Part shown: positions 9,174 to 17,764 of the stretch, piece after piece
Numbering within the stretch: position 1 is the first letter of the stretch
Layout of the letters: every line of letters begins with the position of its first letter
Assembly (NCBI GenBank): GCA_000416315.1
Contig: ASZI01000042.1
Coordinates: 1 to 56,263, forward strand
DNA length: 56,263 nt
From: Osedax symbiont Rs2
GTDB taxonomy: Bacteria; Pseudomonadota; Gammaproteobacteria; Pseudomonadales; Balneatricaceae
Direction: 5' to 3'
Made by a program: the position numbers and the translations under genes
The notes under the pieces: model-generated
The model's database searches: none
What the model was told of the DNA's origin: nothing
What the model saw: only the letters and a program-made list of their open reading frames with translations

Positions 9174-9737
9174 TTAATTCTCAATCAACTGATACTTTTT
9201 GGGCACGCGTAACATCTCAAAGTCGACCAGCTCTTGATCAAAAACAAGGCGAATTCCCTCACAATAGCCAAAGGCAGGGCCCAGTTCTTTGTAGTCTACT
9301 GAAGGCAGAGTCGCGATCAAGCCCAAGTCGATAAAAGCCCCGTGAGTAATGATTAAAGCTTTTCCCCCGGGGCTAAGCTTGTTGGAAATATCTAACCAGA
9401 GTTTTGCTTGCAGCTGAGCAAATGTTTGACAAGGTTTATTTTTTGCAGTTATATCCGCAACATCTGCAATGCAACTTGGCCAATTTATTTGCTCAAACAC
9501 TATTGCGGGAAGGTAGCCTAACGCCCGTTGTTGTTCATCGACAGCACAACCCATCGCTTGAGCTGTCTCAATAGCCCTAGGAATGTCGCTGGTGATCACT
9601 AAATCAAACGCTTGGCTACAGCTAGCGACTAACTCTGCCAAGGCTATGCCCCGAGTGTTTAAGTGAGCCCCGGGCTTATCTCTCATACTGTGCCGTCGTA
9701 TTTCCAAAGTGCGCCCGGCAATAGTTTTATGTTCCAT
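9174..9737 (-). CDS. Histidine phosphatase superfamily protein
   Basis: A 187-residue protein with the phosphohistidine RHG-type motif near its N-terminus (RRHSMRD, residues about 13-19), here with Ser in place of Gly. It has the supporting SDIPRAIETAQAMG segment and the late ALIITHGAFIDLG His. This matches the phosphoglycerate-mutase-like phosphatases (SixA/CobC class); the substrate cannot be told. ATG at 9737 is chosen: it lies two bases after the stop of the CpdA-like gene, with AAGG inside that gene as ribosome binding site. The longer frame to 9842 would overlap the upstream gene by 100 bases. Confidence 0.8.
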   Translation of the reverse strand: MEHKTIAGRTLEIRRHSMRDKPGAHLNTRGIALAELVASCSQAFDLVITSDIPRAIETAQAMGCAVDEQQRALGYLPAIVFEQINWPSCIADVADITAKNKPCQTFAQLQAKLWLDISNKLSPGGKALIITHGAFIDLGLIATLPSVDYKELGPAFGYCEGIRLVFDQELVDFEMLRVPKKYQLIEN

Positions 9738-9739
9738 CG

Positions 9740-10522
9740 CTAGACCTTCAGCCAGTGAACTTGGGTCTGGAAACCCCCCCCCGCCATTAAATCTAATACT
9801 CTGAAACCTATGTCTGTACGGTCCAGCTGGTGGCCCATCCAAAAGTCCTGTTCGCTATGCTCGGCTAAATTTTGCTTGTGGGTAGCGTTGGCAAAAGTGG
9901 ATGGGGTAGTGAACTGGCGATAACTCTGGCTATCATCAGTGACAGCATTGTGCGTGTGACCAGCGATAACGACTTTAAGATTAGGATGACGGTTTAAGAG
10001 TTGCTGTAGCTGCGCTGCGTTTTGCAACTGGCATCCAGGTGACGGGCAGAGCGTAAAACTGGGATGATGCAAAGCCATTAATACCGGACGCTTTGCATTT
10101 TGTTTCAAATAATCGCCGATAGTTTGCAGTTGCCGGGCAGATAGCAGCCCGTGAGATTGGCCGGCAACTTGCGAGTCGAGGAAAATAAAGCCCCAGTTGG
10201 CTACTTCGACACAAGCTTTAATGTAGATATTGTCGCTTTGTAAATGAGTCGACATCAACTGCGGATCATCATGATTACCTGCGGTTACATACACAGGTAT
10301 ATCTAGTTGGGCGAAGATATTGGCTAGTCTATGATAAGTCGCTGCTGTGCCATCTTCACTCAAATCCCCGCTGGCGATAAGCATATCCACTTTGGGCTCG
10401 AGTTGTTTGATTTCGGCTAACACCGCCTCCAGAGACTGTGCGGTATCTACCTGGTAATATTTATCCCCGCGCTGGGGTAAAAGATGAATATCGGTAATTT
10501 GAACGACGCGTAATGGCTGCAT
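9740..10522 (-). CDS. cpdA: 3',5'-cyclic-AMP phosphodiesterase CpdA-like
   Basis: A 260-residue cytoplasmic class III metallophosphoesterase. Metal ligands are visible in order: QITDIHL (D..H), ASGDLSEDG (GD), AGNHDD (GNHD), LMALHHP and VVIAGHTHN (GHTH). Length and motif spacing fit CpdA, which hydrolyses cAMP and so tunes CRP control. It is followed within two bases by the histidine phosphatase gene, so the two are probably translated together. A related phosphodiesterase with a different substrate cannot be excluded. Confidence 0.85.
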   Translation of the reverse strand: MQPLRVVQITDIHLLPQRGDKYYQVDTAQSLEAVLAEIKQLEPKVDMLIASGDLSEDGTAATYHRLANIFAQLDIPVYVTAGNHDDPQLMSTHLQSDNIYIKACVEVANWGFIFLDSQVAGQSHGLLSARQLQTIGDYLKQNAKRPVLMALHHPSFTLCPSPGCQLQNAAQLQQLLNRHPNLKVVIAGHTHNAVTDDSQSYRQFTTPSTFANATHKQNLAEHSEQDFWMGHQLDRTDIGFRVLDLMAGGGFQTQVHWLKV

Positions 10523-10662
10523 AGTTATCTCAAAATAAGGGAGTAAGCGAGTCGGTTAAATGCAACCTTTGTAAAAAATCGCAACAGCGTCTGCTTCACC
10601 ACAAAGAGCAGAAACTGCTATTGTGCATTAGATAACAAGAAAACTAAACTGATAAAAATCAG

Positions 10663-11244
10663 TCATTTCAGTTTGCTGTTCAAATGCATTTTGATGCCGG
10701 GCCAGCTACTGTTAATGATGCTGAACAACACCGAATCTCTGACTCGGCCATCGGGCATGATCATATGATTACAGAGGATTCCCTCTTGTTTAGCGCCCAA
10801 GTTTAATATGGCATCGCGAGATTTTTTATTCAGATAATCGGTTAAAAACTCCACCCGGTTAAAGTTTAACTGATCAAAGGCATAGCTGAGCATCAACAAT
10901 TTGCTCTGAGTATTGATCTTGGTGCGTTGAGCGGTTTTTGCCAAAAAGGTATTGCCAATTTCAATTTTTTTATTGGCGAAATCTGCTTTCATAAAACGGC
11001 TGGAACCAACAACCTTGTCACAGGTTTTGTCGATAGTAACAAAAGTAATGCCGTCGCCTTTGTCGTACAGGTCTGATGCTTTAGCTATAAAGGCATCAAT
11101 GTAATCGGGGTGGGGGACTAAAGTGACATGTAAGTTCCAAAGCTCACCGTCAGTGATTGCCTTACATAATTGCTGTTTGTGCTCTGTGGTTAGTGGCTCG
11201 AGGCGAACGCTGTCGTTCTCTAGTACAATTTTTTCAAAAATCAT
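10663..11244 (-). CDS. GNAT acetyltransferase, RimJ/RimL-like
   Basis: A 193-residue protein opening with the typical LENDSVRLEPLTTEH strand of RimJ/RimL-type GNAT enzymes. Further marks are VGSSRFMKADFANKKIEIGNTFL (core beta strands), TKINTQSKLLMLSYAFDQL (acetyl-CoA helix region) and NRVEFLTDYLNKKSRDAILNLGAKQEG, the diagnostic C-terminal segment. These enzymes acetylate amino groups of proteins or small molecules; the target is unknown. ATG 11244 is preferred to TTG 11247 because GCGGAA lies upstream at a good distance. Confidence 0.82.
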   Translation of the reverse strand: MIFEKIVLENDSVRLEPLTTEHKQQLCKAITDGELWNLHVTLVPHPDYIDAFIAKASDLYDKGDGITFVTIDKTCDKVVGSSRFMKADFANKKIEIGNTFLAKTAQRTKINTQSKLLMLSYAFDQLNFNRVEFLTDYLNKKSRDAILNLGAKQEGILCNHMIMPDGRVRDSVLFSIINSSWPGIKMHLNSKLK

Positions 11245-11560
11245 CAATAATTCCGCTTGAACAGTGAAAGGTAGTCAGTGGGACAAAACTACATGAATAA
11301 TTGGCTTATAGAAGATCCACTTTGTTTTATTATTACCACCCAATTTACTTTTTTATAACTGATACCCAAAAAGCACCGCAAATAAAATAAAGGTATCTAA
11401 TTTAGTGTAGACTGTTGGCTACTTGCGCCAAGGACTGTTACTGGTTAATAGAGCAATATTAATTGGCACAACCAGTATTCTACTTGGTATTTATAGCACT
11501 CGATTTAAACAGCATGTTATCGGGCAATACTCATTTATTACAATAAATTTTGAGGCAGTA
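11245..11560. other. Divergent intergenic region
   Basis: About 315 bp between the RimJ-like gene and the proline iminopeptidase gene. It is AT-rich and must hold both promoters. An in-frame extension of the iminopeptidase frame to TTG 11423 is not supported. No other element was recognised. Confidence 0.5.
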
Positions 11561-12520
11561 ATGGACGTTTCTCTCTATCCTAAAATAAAACCTTTTCATA
11601 CTGAAATGTTTAAAGTCAGTGACTTGCACAGCATATATTTTGAGCAGTGTGGCAACCCTCAAGGACAGCCTGTAGTATTTTTACACGGTGGTCCAGGTGG
11701 TGGAATCTCCGCTAATGCGGCGCGTTTTTTTGACCCGAAAAAATACCGTATCATCTTAATTGACCAGCGCGGCTGTGGCAGATCTACCCCTTTCTCCGAG
11801 CTAGAAGATAACAATACCTGGGCTTTGGTTAACGATATCCAGCAAATTAAAAACCATCTGAATATTGAATCTTGGGCGGTATTTGGCGGCAGTTGGGGCT
11901 CAACATTATCACTGGCATACGCACAAACCCATCCTGAATCTGTAGATGCGTTATTTTTACGCGGTATTTTTATGTTGCGTAAAAAAGAGCTGCAGTGGTT
12001 TTATCAGGAAGGCGCCTCGCATATATTCCCAGATGCATGGGAAGGTTACAAAAATGCCATTCCAGAAGCTGAGCGCGGTGACTTTATCGGAGCCTACCAC
12101 AAGCGTTTAACCAGTGCAGATGCTAGTGTCAGAGCGGCTGCCGCGAATGCCTGGTCGGTCTGGGAAGCTTCTACATCACAGCTTATCCAAGACCCGAAGG
12201 CAATAGCAGAGGCAGGCGAAGATGCCTTTGCCGATGCATTTGCACGGATCGAGGGTCACTATTTTATCAATAAAGGCTTTATGGAAAAAGAGAGCCAACT
12301 ATTGGATAACGTCGATAGAATCAGGGGCATTCCAACCATTATCGTACAGGGCAGATACGATGTCGTTTGTCCTATGCAAAGTTCCTGGGACTTGCACAAA
12401 GCCTGGCCTGAAGCTAAGTATGTAGTGGTTGCTGATGCCGGTCATGCAATGAGTGAGAGCGGAATACGCTCTGAACTCATCAACGCCACTGATAACTTTG
12501 TACGCAACGGTAAAGTTTAA
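11561..12520 (+). CDS. pip: Proline iminopeptidase
   Basis: A 319-residue alpha/beta hydrolase of peptidase family S33, releasing N-terminal proline from peptides in the cytoplasm. The sequence shows VVFLHGGPGGG (oxyanion region), IDQRGCGRSTP, the nucleophile elbow GGSWGS, and the late acid and histidine in QGRYDVVCPM and DAGHAMSESG. The length of about 320 is usual. ATG 11561 is chosen because TGAGG lies 8 bases upstream and family members begin near this point. It ends in a hairpin and a terminator. Confidence 0.92.
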   Translation: MDVSLYPKIKPFHTEMFKVSDLHSIYFEQCGNPQGQPVVFLHGGPGGGISANAARFFDPKKYRIILIDQRGCGRSTPFSELEDNNTWALVNDIQQIKNHLNIESWAVFGGSWGSTLSLAYAQTHPESVDALFLRGIFMLRKKELQWFYQEGASHIFPDAWEGYKNAIPEAERGDFIGAYHKRLTSADASVRAAAANAWSVWEASTSQLIQDPKAIAEAGEDAFADAFARIEGHYFINKGFMEKESQLLDNVDRIRGIPTIIVQGRYDVVCPMQSSWDLHKAWPEAKYVVVADAGHAMSESGIRSELINATDNFVRNGKV

Positions 12521-12541
12521 AGCTACTTTATTAAAGTAGCT
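12521..12541. other. Perfect palindrome after pip stop
   Basis: AGCTACTTTA, one T, then TAAAGTAGCT: a 21-base perfect inverted repeat that begins at the base after the pip stop codon. It could fold as a hairpin that protects the mRNA end, in tandem with the terminator just downstream. Confidence 0.7.
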
Positions 12542-12552
12542 GTCAGACACTT

Positions 12553-12583
12553 AAGCCTCGACTTTTAGGTCGGGGCTTTTTAT
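12553..12583 (+). terminator. Rho-independent terminator of pip
   Basis: The stem AAGCCTCGAC / GTCGGGGCTT (one G-U pair) with a six-base loop is followed by TTTTATT. It is placed 33 bases after the pip stop. Confidence 0.88.
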
Positions 12584-12684
12584 TGCCTATCGCAAATATG
12601 ATCGGTAAATATTTGAGCGCTTCGAGTGTTAGATTCAGATAAATTGAAAATTTTCTTCTGTCACAAAATAGTCCAAGGACGAAA

Positions 12685-13213
12685 ATGCCAGTACCCGTGA
12701 TTGAGACCTCGAGATTGCGATTGGGAGGTTGGTGCCAAGAAGACGCGTAACCATTAGCCGACTTGAATGCAATGCAGATTATATAAAATACTTAGGTGAG
12801 AGAGAACCTATTAGCGCGCAGCAGAGCTGGAGAGTTTTAGCGATGCTCGCAGGTCACTGGCAGCTGCGCGGCTACGGATTCTGGCTCGTGGAGTTAAAGC
12901 AAACAGCAGAGTTTGTTGGCAGCGATTAGGCTGGCCTGGAATAGAGTTGGGCTGGGGCATTTTACCTGTGTTTTGGGGTATGGGTCTGGCACAAGAGGCG
13001 GCCACAGCGGCATTGCATTGGGGGATGAATAATCTCAAAAAAAAGTCTATCTGCAGCTTAGTCCATCCGCAAAACAGTGCTTCTATGAAGTTGGCAAAAA
13101 AACTAGGACAAAGCTATAGCCACAATCAAAAAGTGGCTGATAAAGAAGTACAAGTTTATAAAATTAGTCGAAGGGAATTCTTAGGCAAGCAAGATACAGA
13201 AAACAATCGATAA
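12685..13213 (+). pseudogene. Degenerate GNAT acetyltransferase (RimJ-like)
   Basis: Three reading-frame pieces together read like one RimJ/RimL-type acetyltransferase. ATG 12685 opens with PVPVIETSRLRLGGW and stops at TAA 12748. The protein resumes in another frame by about 12770 (DADYIKYLGEREPISAQQSW then GFWLVELKQTAEFVG). After a lesion near 12917-12925 it continues in a third frame (GWPGIELGWGILPVFWGMGL, then HPQNSASMKLAKKLG). One nonsense codon and two frame changes within 530 bp argue for a dead gene rather than one reading error. The intact ancestor would have been about 175 residues. Confidence 0.82.
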
Positions 13214-13335
13214 AGCGTCTCTTAAAAATATGTTAGTTTGCAGTTTCTAAGTATTGATAATCATCAGTGCATGGTTTTTAAGCAGCGGTTATTGATTCAC
13301 AGAGAAAACTACAGGCTTTATTTTGCATAGGGTCC

Positions 13336-14100
13336 TTAAATTTGATAGATGTAGGGGGTAGTGTAGCAAATGAACTCAAAACCATGTCTGGCCACTATAG
13401 GCCTGCTCATTTCGCTTGCATCTATGCACAGGTATTTCATACCTCGTTGTTTCGCGTCGCTTATGCGTTTATTTAACAGAGCACTGTAATAGCCTCTTCC
13501 GCGATATTGGGGCAAAGTACTGCCACCCCAGATCCCGGCGAAAGGGCTGTTATCGTTGTACATAATCCAGGCCGAAGAAACCGGGATATCATCTTGATAG
13601 ATAACATAAACAGTCAGGTTTTCTGGATTTTGTTGGCCAGTGAGTACTAAGTGATTTAGCTTGTCGCTTAGGTCGCCACCCCAGACAGCCTCTTGCACGC
13701 TTATTGCGTCTGTTATTCCCGCCCGGTCAACGACTTCAACGCAGACATCGGTATTGGTACAAGTGGCAAGTCTAGAGCGCAGATCTAATAACATAAAGGA
13801 TTCGGGCTGATCCGCTATAAAACCATGTGCTTCTAAACGTTTACCCATATCCTGTGGCAAATCAAGATCATAAGTCTTCCACTCAAAAGAGCGCTGCATT
13901 TTTTTAAAGTAGTCGATTTCACTGGCAATGATGGCATCAATGTCCTGATCATTACTATCAAAGTAGCCGATAAAGCTGCCTTGTTGATCCTGGGAAACAA
14001 ATTTTACTAGCTCAGATCGCGCAATTTTTTGATAGCCACTGATCTGTAAGTTAACTCTCTCATGAAAATTATAAGCTTGCATGACTGCTTTGTTATCCAA
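13336..14100 (-). CDS. GNAT family acetyltransferase
   Basis: A 254-residue protein with a C-terminal GNAT domain: VIYQDDIPVSSAWIMY (strand 4), GIWGGSTLPQYRGRGYYSALL (acetyl-CoA binding R-x-x-G-x-G/Y signature) and MKYLCIDASEMSRPIVARHGF (C-terminal strand and helix). The N-terminal half (residues 1-120) is less conserved and may be a degenerate second domain. The TTG at 14100 is preferred because AAGGAG lies at 14107-14112 with ideal spacing; the next ATG (14082) lacks such a site. The substrate is unknown. Confidence 0.78.
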   Translation of the reverse strand: MDNKAVMQAYNFHERVNLQISGYQKIARSELVKFVSQDQQGSFIGYFDSNDQDIDAIIASEIDYFKKMQRSFEWKTYDLDLPQDMGKRLEAHGFIADQPESFMLLDLRSRLATCTNTDVCVEVVDRAGITDAISVQEAVWGGDLSDKLNHLVLTGQQNPENLTVYVIYQDDIPVSSAWIMYNDNSPFAGIWGGSTLPQYRGRGYYSALLNKRISDAKQRGMKYLCIDASEMSRPIVARHGFEFICYTTPYIYQI

Positions 14101-14129
14101 CCCATTCTCCTTAGACAATCTTTCCCTAA

Positions 14130-14160
14130 ACTTCCAACTTCCAACTTCCAACTTCCAACT
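14130..14160. repeat. 7-bp tandem repeat, ACTTCCA type
   Basis: Four perfect copies of ACTTCCA and a final ACT lie in the gap between the GFA-type gene and the GNAT gene. The unit differs by one base from the repeat at 198-234. Confidence 0.85.
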
Positions 14161-14166
14161 AATGTT

Positions 14167-14571
14167 TTATTCGTCAGCCGGATGATGTATCCCATCATAA
14201 ACAGTTATTTGCTCAATTTTCAAACTGTTAACTCCCTCTAAACAAGCGACATTAAAAGCGTATTGGCTGGGATTTGATCTGCGTTGATGGTGAGTGTAAA
14301 TACCGCAGTTGATGCAAAAGAAGTGTTTGGCTGTTTTAGTATTAAATTGATATAGCTTTAATGCCTCTTCCCCTGCCAGTATTTTTATTCCCGACAGTGG
14401 CACAGATGCGGCAATAGCGCCGCGACGTCGGCACATAGAACAATCGCACCTGCGCACATCTACTAACCCATGTGGCAGTGAAAGTTCTATCTGAACATTG
14501 CCACAATGACAACTGGCCCGGTGTACAGCCTGAATTTTCACATTATCGACCTGGGATAAATTAATAGACAT
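14167..14571 (-). CDS. GFA/CENP-V-type zinc-binding protein
   Basis: A 134-residue protein of the glutathione-dependent formaldehyde-activating (GFA, CENP-V/GFA) family. The zinc ligands follow the family order: ASCHCGNVQIE (CxC), RRCDCSMCRRRG (CxCxxC) and FFCINCGIYTHHQ (CxxC). Despite the family name, most members have no proven activity with formaldehyde. A strong ribosome binding site (AGGAGGT) precedes the ATG. The next gene on this strand is the GNAT gene, 66 bases on with a heptamer repeat between. Confidence 0.88.
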   Translation of the reverse strand: MSINLSQVDNVKIQAVHRASCHCGNVQIELSLPHGLVDVRRCDCSMCRRRGAIAASVPLSGIKILAGEEALKLYQFNTKTAKHFFCINCGIYTHHQRRSNPSQYAFNVACLEGVNSLKIEQITVYDGIHHPADE

Positions 14572-14933
14572 AAAACCTCCTGATGTGGGTAACTTGGGTG
14601 GGGGATTTTCAGATCTAGACAGTTTGCTCTGTTTAATCGCTATGACTTTGGCGGATGTAACAATTTAGACTTTTCAGCAAACATAGTGTTTATCCAGCTA
14701 ATCAGCGGCCTACTGGGTTTGGCATGTCGTAGGTTTTTTTATGTTTGTTGATTGGCTAGCAGAAAAATATTTTAATCTGCTCATGCCAAGAAAACCAATT
14801 AAAAAAATCAATAGATTGCAGGGAATGAATGGTGAGATGAACCCAGAGAAAAGGCTAACCATGACTAGATTAGCCTGAAGCTCGCGACCAAGTTGCGGGC
14901 AGCTACAAAAATTGTGAGATCCTTTTCGCCGGA
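14572..14933. other. Intergenic region, no gene supported
   Basis: About 360 bp. A minus-strand frame (14710-15072) overlaps the transporter gene and contains a hydrophobic patch near 14780-14870, but it has no start signal and no recognised homology. No clear terminator hairpin for the EamA transporter was seen. Confidence 0.45.
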
Positions 14934-15806
14934 TTAAACCCGGCTCACTGCTGCTTGCCTTTGCGACATCTTTAAACGTATCAAGGTGTGGATAATCAAG
15001 GTGGCTATTACTATGCTGCCCCCTTGCAAGGCTGCTGTGTTTGGTGCGATTTCCAAAAAGATCCAAACCCACAGCGGGCCAATTACTGTCTCCAGTAGCA
15101 TTAGCATGCCCACTTCAGCGGCGGGGGTACGTTTGGGCCCTAAGGGGATCAAGATAAAGGCGATAGGGACTATCACCAAACAGAGTATCAAGGTCCAGAG
15201 CCACTGGCTGCCATGCAGCATGATAGAGTCAGCATTAAATAAAGCAAACAGCGCCATGATCAGACCGCCACCGATTAGCGAGGGCACCATAGAATGTTTG
15301 GTTTCGGCTCGGTCATTAACAAACTTACTGGAAAGGGCCAGACCACAGGCCAGTGCCAGTAAATCTCCCTTTAGATTTGGGCCATGCCAAGAGTCAATCA
15401 ATACCCAGGCGATACCAAACATAGAGATGACAATCGCCACCCAAGTCACCAGTGGTGATTTCTCACCCAGTAATATCCAGGCGAGAAAAGCCGCAAACAG
15501 TGGTTGCACACTGATAATCACTAATACATTGGCAACAGAGGTTGAGTTGATTGCCATGACAAAGCAGATAGAGCTGATGCCAAATAAAACGGTAGAGCGG
15601 ATGTAGCGCCAGTCACTGCGAAAAAGTGCTTCCCCCGGCGATTTTAGCTTGCAGCCAATGGCGACAATAATACTCAGTAGTATGCCGCGCCAAAACAACA
15701 GATCGGAACTCTCGCTATCAATCAGACGGATAAACAGCGCGTCAAAACTGAGAAAAATAACTCCCATTGCGGTCAGGGAAAATCCTTTAAAATATTCAGT
15801 GTTCAA
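14934..15806 (-). CDS. EamA/DMT-family transporter
   Basis: A 290-residue inner membrane protein of the drug/metabolite transporter superfamily, with about ten hydrophobic segments arranged as two EamA repeats (first from residue about 10, second from about 150). Marks include VIFLSFDALFIRLID and NSTSVANVLVIISVQPLFAAFLAW in the first repeat, and RTPAAEVGMLMLLETVIGPLW in the second. The start is TTG 15806, with AGAGG 6 bases upstream. It is divergent from tpa, and on its own strand the upstream DNA carries a paired CTGG element (15927-15959) like those of tpa and xsc. I therefore infer a role in taurine or sulfonate metabolism, perhaps export of a product, but the substrate is unproven. Confidence 0.85.
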   Translation of the reverse strand: MNTEYFKGFSLTAMGVIFLSFDALFIRLIDSESSDLLFWRGILLSIIVAIGCKLKSPGEALFRSDWRYIRSTVLFGISSICFVMAINSTSVANVLVIISVQPLFAAFLAWILLGEKSPLVTWVAIVISMFGIAWVLIDSWHGPNLKGDLLALACGLALSSKFVNDRAETKHSMVPSLIGGGLIMALFALFNADSIMLHGSQWLWTLILCLVIVPIAFILIPLGPKRTPAAEVGMLMLLETVIGPLWVWIFLEIAPNTAALQGGSIVIATLIIHTLIRLKMSQRQAAVSRV

Positions 15807-15926
15807 TGAAAACCTCTAAAAATCTAAGTGTGAAAGCAGTCTATTGTAGCGGATTAAGGAGACAGACAAGGTCTGTATTAACCACAAAGCAGGCTTAAAA
15901 CGCAACTGGATTTGTATAAATGAGTG

Positions 15927-15959
15927 TCTAAACCAGATCCCTTAAACTGATAGATCCAG
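15927..15959 (-). promoter_or_regulatory. Candidate TauR operator, EamA side
   Basis: Read on the minus strand, CTGGATCTAT (15959 to 15950) is followed by CTGGTTTAGA (15936 to 15927), with the CTGG starts exactly 23 bases apart. This is the same spacing as in the tpa and xsc pairs. The bases before the second half-site (GATCTGGTT) match those of tpa. It faces the EamA transporter gene. Confidence 0.55.
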
Positions 15960-15981
15960 CCGCTACCCCCGATGAAACCTA

Positions 15982-16014
15982 CTGGTATCAATGTCGATAA
16001 AGATCTGGTTCTAT
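15982..16014 (+). promoter_or_regulatory. Candidate TauR operator upstream of tpa
   Basis: Half-sites CTGGTATCAA (15982-15991) and CTGGTTCTAT (16005-16014) are 23 bases apart, start to start. A possible -10 element (TATAGC, 16034) lies about 29 bases after the second CTGG, so the second half-site would overlap the -35 region, as expected for an activator. TauR of Rhodobacter capsulatus is recalled to bind direct repeats of the form CTGGACYTAA. Confidence 0.6.
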
Positions 16015-16174
16015 CTGCTTTTTTGCATTCCCCTATAGCTTAAGGGCAAGGCATGTGAACAGGCAGAGATTACGTGTGAGCGAAAACTGCTCTTAGTTAT
16101 CGCACACTTGAGCGCATGCACTTTAAACAATATTCAACGAACAGTGCAATCGATAATGATTGGGGGAGGTAAAT

Positions 16175-17599
16175 ATGACAATTAATCTGAACGAGTACGA
16201 TGCCAAACAAGTAGTGGCCAATGATCGAAAACACGTATGGCATCACTTATCTCAGCATAAAGTTTATGAAGATTCCGACCCTATGGTTATCGTCAAAGGT
16301 GCTGGTATGCGCGTTTGGGATGCCAAAGGTAATGAGTATCTGGATGCAGTTTCAGGGGCTGTTTGGACAGTTAATGTCGGCTACGGTCGTACAGAAATAG
16401 CCGACGCAGTGCGTGATCAGTTAGTCACTATGAATTATTTTGCGCAGACCGCTGGCAATGTAGTCGCAGCGCAGTACGCTGCAAAATTGATTGAAAAAAT
16501 GCCCGGTCTGTCGCGGGTTTACTATTCCAACTCAGGCTCTGAAGCCAACGAGAAAGCCTTTAAGATTGTTCGACAAATAGCGGCGAAAAAATACGGTGGC
16601 AAAAAGTATAAGATACTATTTCGCGAGCGCGATTACCACGGAACAACTATTACTGCATTAAGTGCTACCGGCCAGTATGAACGTAAAAATCAATACGGTC
16701 CTTTTACTCCGGGCTTTATTGAAGTACCGCACTGCTGTGAATATCGCTCGCAGTGGGGCGAGGTGGATGATTATGGACTGCGCGCTGCCAACGAGATTGA
16801 AAAAGTTATCTTGCGCGAGGGAGCCGACACTATTGGTGCTTTGTGTCTTGAGCCGATAACCGCAGGTGGGGGAGTGATTGAGCCGCCCGAAGGGTACTGG
16901 CAGCGAGTTCAGGAAATCTGCAATAAATACGATATTTTGTTACACATCGATGAAGTGGTCTGTGGTTTAGGTCGCACTGGGACTTGGTTTGGTTATCAGC
17001 ACTACGGGATCAAACCCGATATAGTGACGATGGCCAAAGGGGTTGCCTCAGGTTATGCGGCAATTTCATGCACAGTGACAACTGAAGCTGTATTTGATCA
17101 CTTCAAAGAAGATGACGATCCACGCATGGGTTATTTCCGCGATATCTCAACCTTTGCCGGTTGTACCGCAGGGCCTGCTGCAGCGCTGGCCAATATGAAA
17201 ATCATCGAGGATGAGAACTTATTAGAGAATGTACAGGTTCAGGGCGCGTATTTGCTCGAACGTTTACATCAACTAATGGGGAAATATCAAGTGATAGGTG
17301 ATGTGCGTGGCAAAGGCTTGTTTGTCGGTTTTGAACTGGTCAAAGACAGAGAGACTAAAGAGCCGGTGGATGAAAGCCTGGCTATGCAGTTGGGTGCTCA
17401 TTGCATGAAAAATGGGGTGATTATTGGTCGGACCAATCGTTCATTCAAAGAGTACAACAATGTTGTTTGTCTCAGCCCTGCCCTAATAGCGACCCGTGCA
17501 GAAATAGATATTATTGTCGATGCACTGGACAACGCATTGGCGGAATTGGCGCCTAATCAACAACCTGTGATTGAGGAGGCAAAAGTAGCAGTGAACTAG
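16175..17599 (+). CDS. tpa: Taurine--pyruvate aminotransferase
   Basis: A 474-residue class III PLP-dependent aminotransferase that moves the amino group of taurine to pyruvate, giving sulfoacetaldehyde and alanine. The sequence shows SGSEANEKAFKI (phosphate-binding region), RDYHGTT, the cofactor aspartate region LLHIDEVVCGLGRTGTWFGY and the PLP lysine in TMAKGVASGY (Lys288). Identification as Tpa rather than another omega-aminotransferase rests on overall resemblance and on the neighbours tauR, xsc and pta. ATG 16175 is chosen because GGGGGAGGT precedes it directly. It ends with a strong terminator before tauR, so the later genes are transcribed separately or by read-through. Confidence 0.92.
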   Translation: MTINLNEYDAKQVVANDRKHVWHHLSQHKVYEDSDPMVIVKGAGMRVWDAKGNEYLDAVSGAVWTVNVGYGRTEIADAVRDQLVTMNYFAQTAGNVVAAQYAAKLIEKMPGLSRVYYSNSGSEANEKAFKIVRQIAAKKYGGKKYKILFRERDYHGTTITALSATGQYERKNQYGPFTPGFIEVPHCCEYRSQWGEVDDYGLRAANEIEKVILREGADTIGALCLEPITAGGGVIEPPEGYWQRVQEICNKYDILLHIDEVVCGLGRTGTWFGYQHYGIKPDIVTMAKGVASGYAAISCTVTTEAVFDHFKEDDDPRMGYFRDISTFAGCTAGPAAALANMKIIEDENLLENVQVQGAYLLERLHQLMGKYQVIGDVRGKGLFVGFELVKDRETKEPVDESLAMQLGAHCMKNGVIIGRTNRSFKEYNNVVCLSPALIATRAEIDIIVDALDNALAELAPNQQPVIEEAKVAVN

Positions 17600-17628
17600 T
17601 AGCAAGCTAGCAGTGCTGTTCGCAAAAT

Positions 17629-17667
17629 AGCCAAACCTGTGTTTTCAGGTTTGGCTTTGTCGTTTTT
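17629..17667 (+). terminator. Rho-independent terminator of tpa
   Basis: A perfect 11-bp stem (AGCCAAACCTG / CAGGTTTGGCT) with a six-base loop is followed by TTGTCGTTTTT. Confidence 0.9.
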
Positions 17668-17764
17668 GTCACTTTGCAAAAGTGCTTTTATGACAATTTA
17701 GTGGCACACTGAATTGAATCAATATTATTGTGCTAATGGCCGCTTTTGAACGAAGGTATTTTTA

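Noticed and set aside
9174-9842. Longer start of the histidine phosphatase overlapping the CpdA gene by 100 bases
   Set aside because: The extra 35 residues are low-complexity (Gly/Pro) with no family likeness, while ATG 9737 has a good ribosome binding site directly after the CpdA stop.
12685-13213. Two short separate acetyltransferase-like genes
   Set aside because: Both pieces and the region before them align to one GNAT protein in three frames, so a single pseudogene explains them better.
14710-15072. A 120-codon minus-strand frame with a hydrophobic patch past the end of the EamA gene
   Set aside because: Its first part is only an alternate frame of the transporter gene, and the remaining 70 codons have no start signal or known family.
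17600-17764. A CTGG-pair operator upstream of tauR
   Set aside because: No CTGG or CCAG occurs in this interval; only the tpa terminator and the tauR leader are present.
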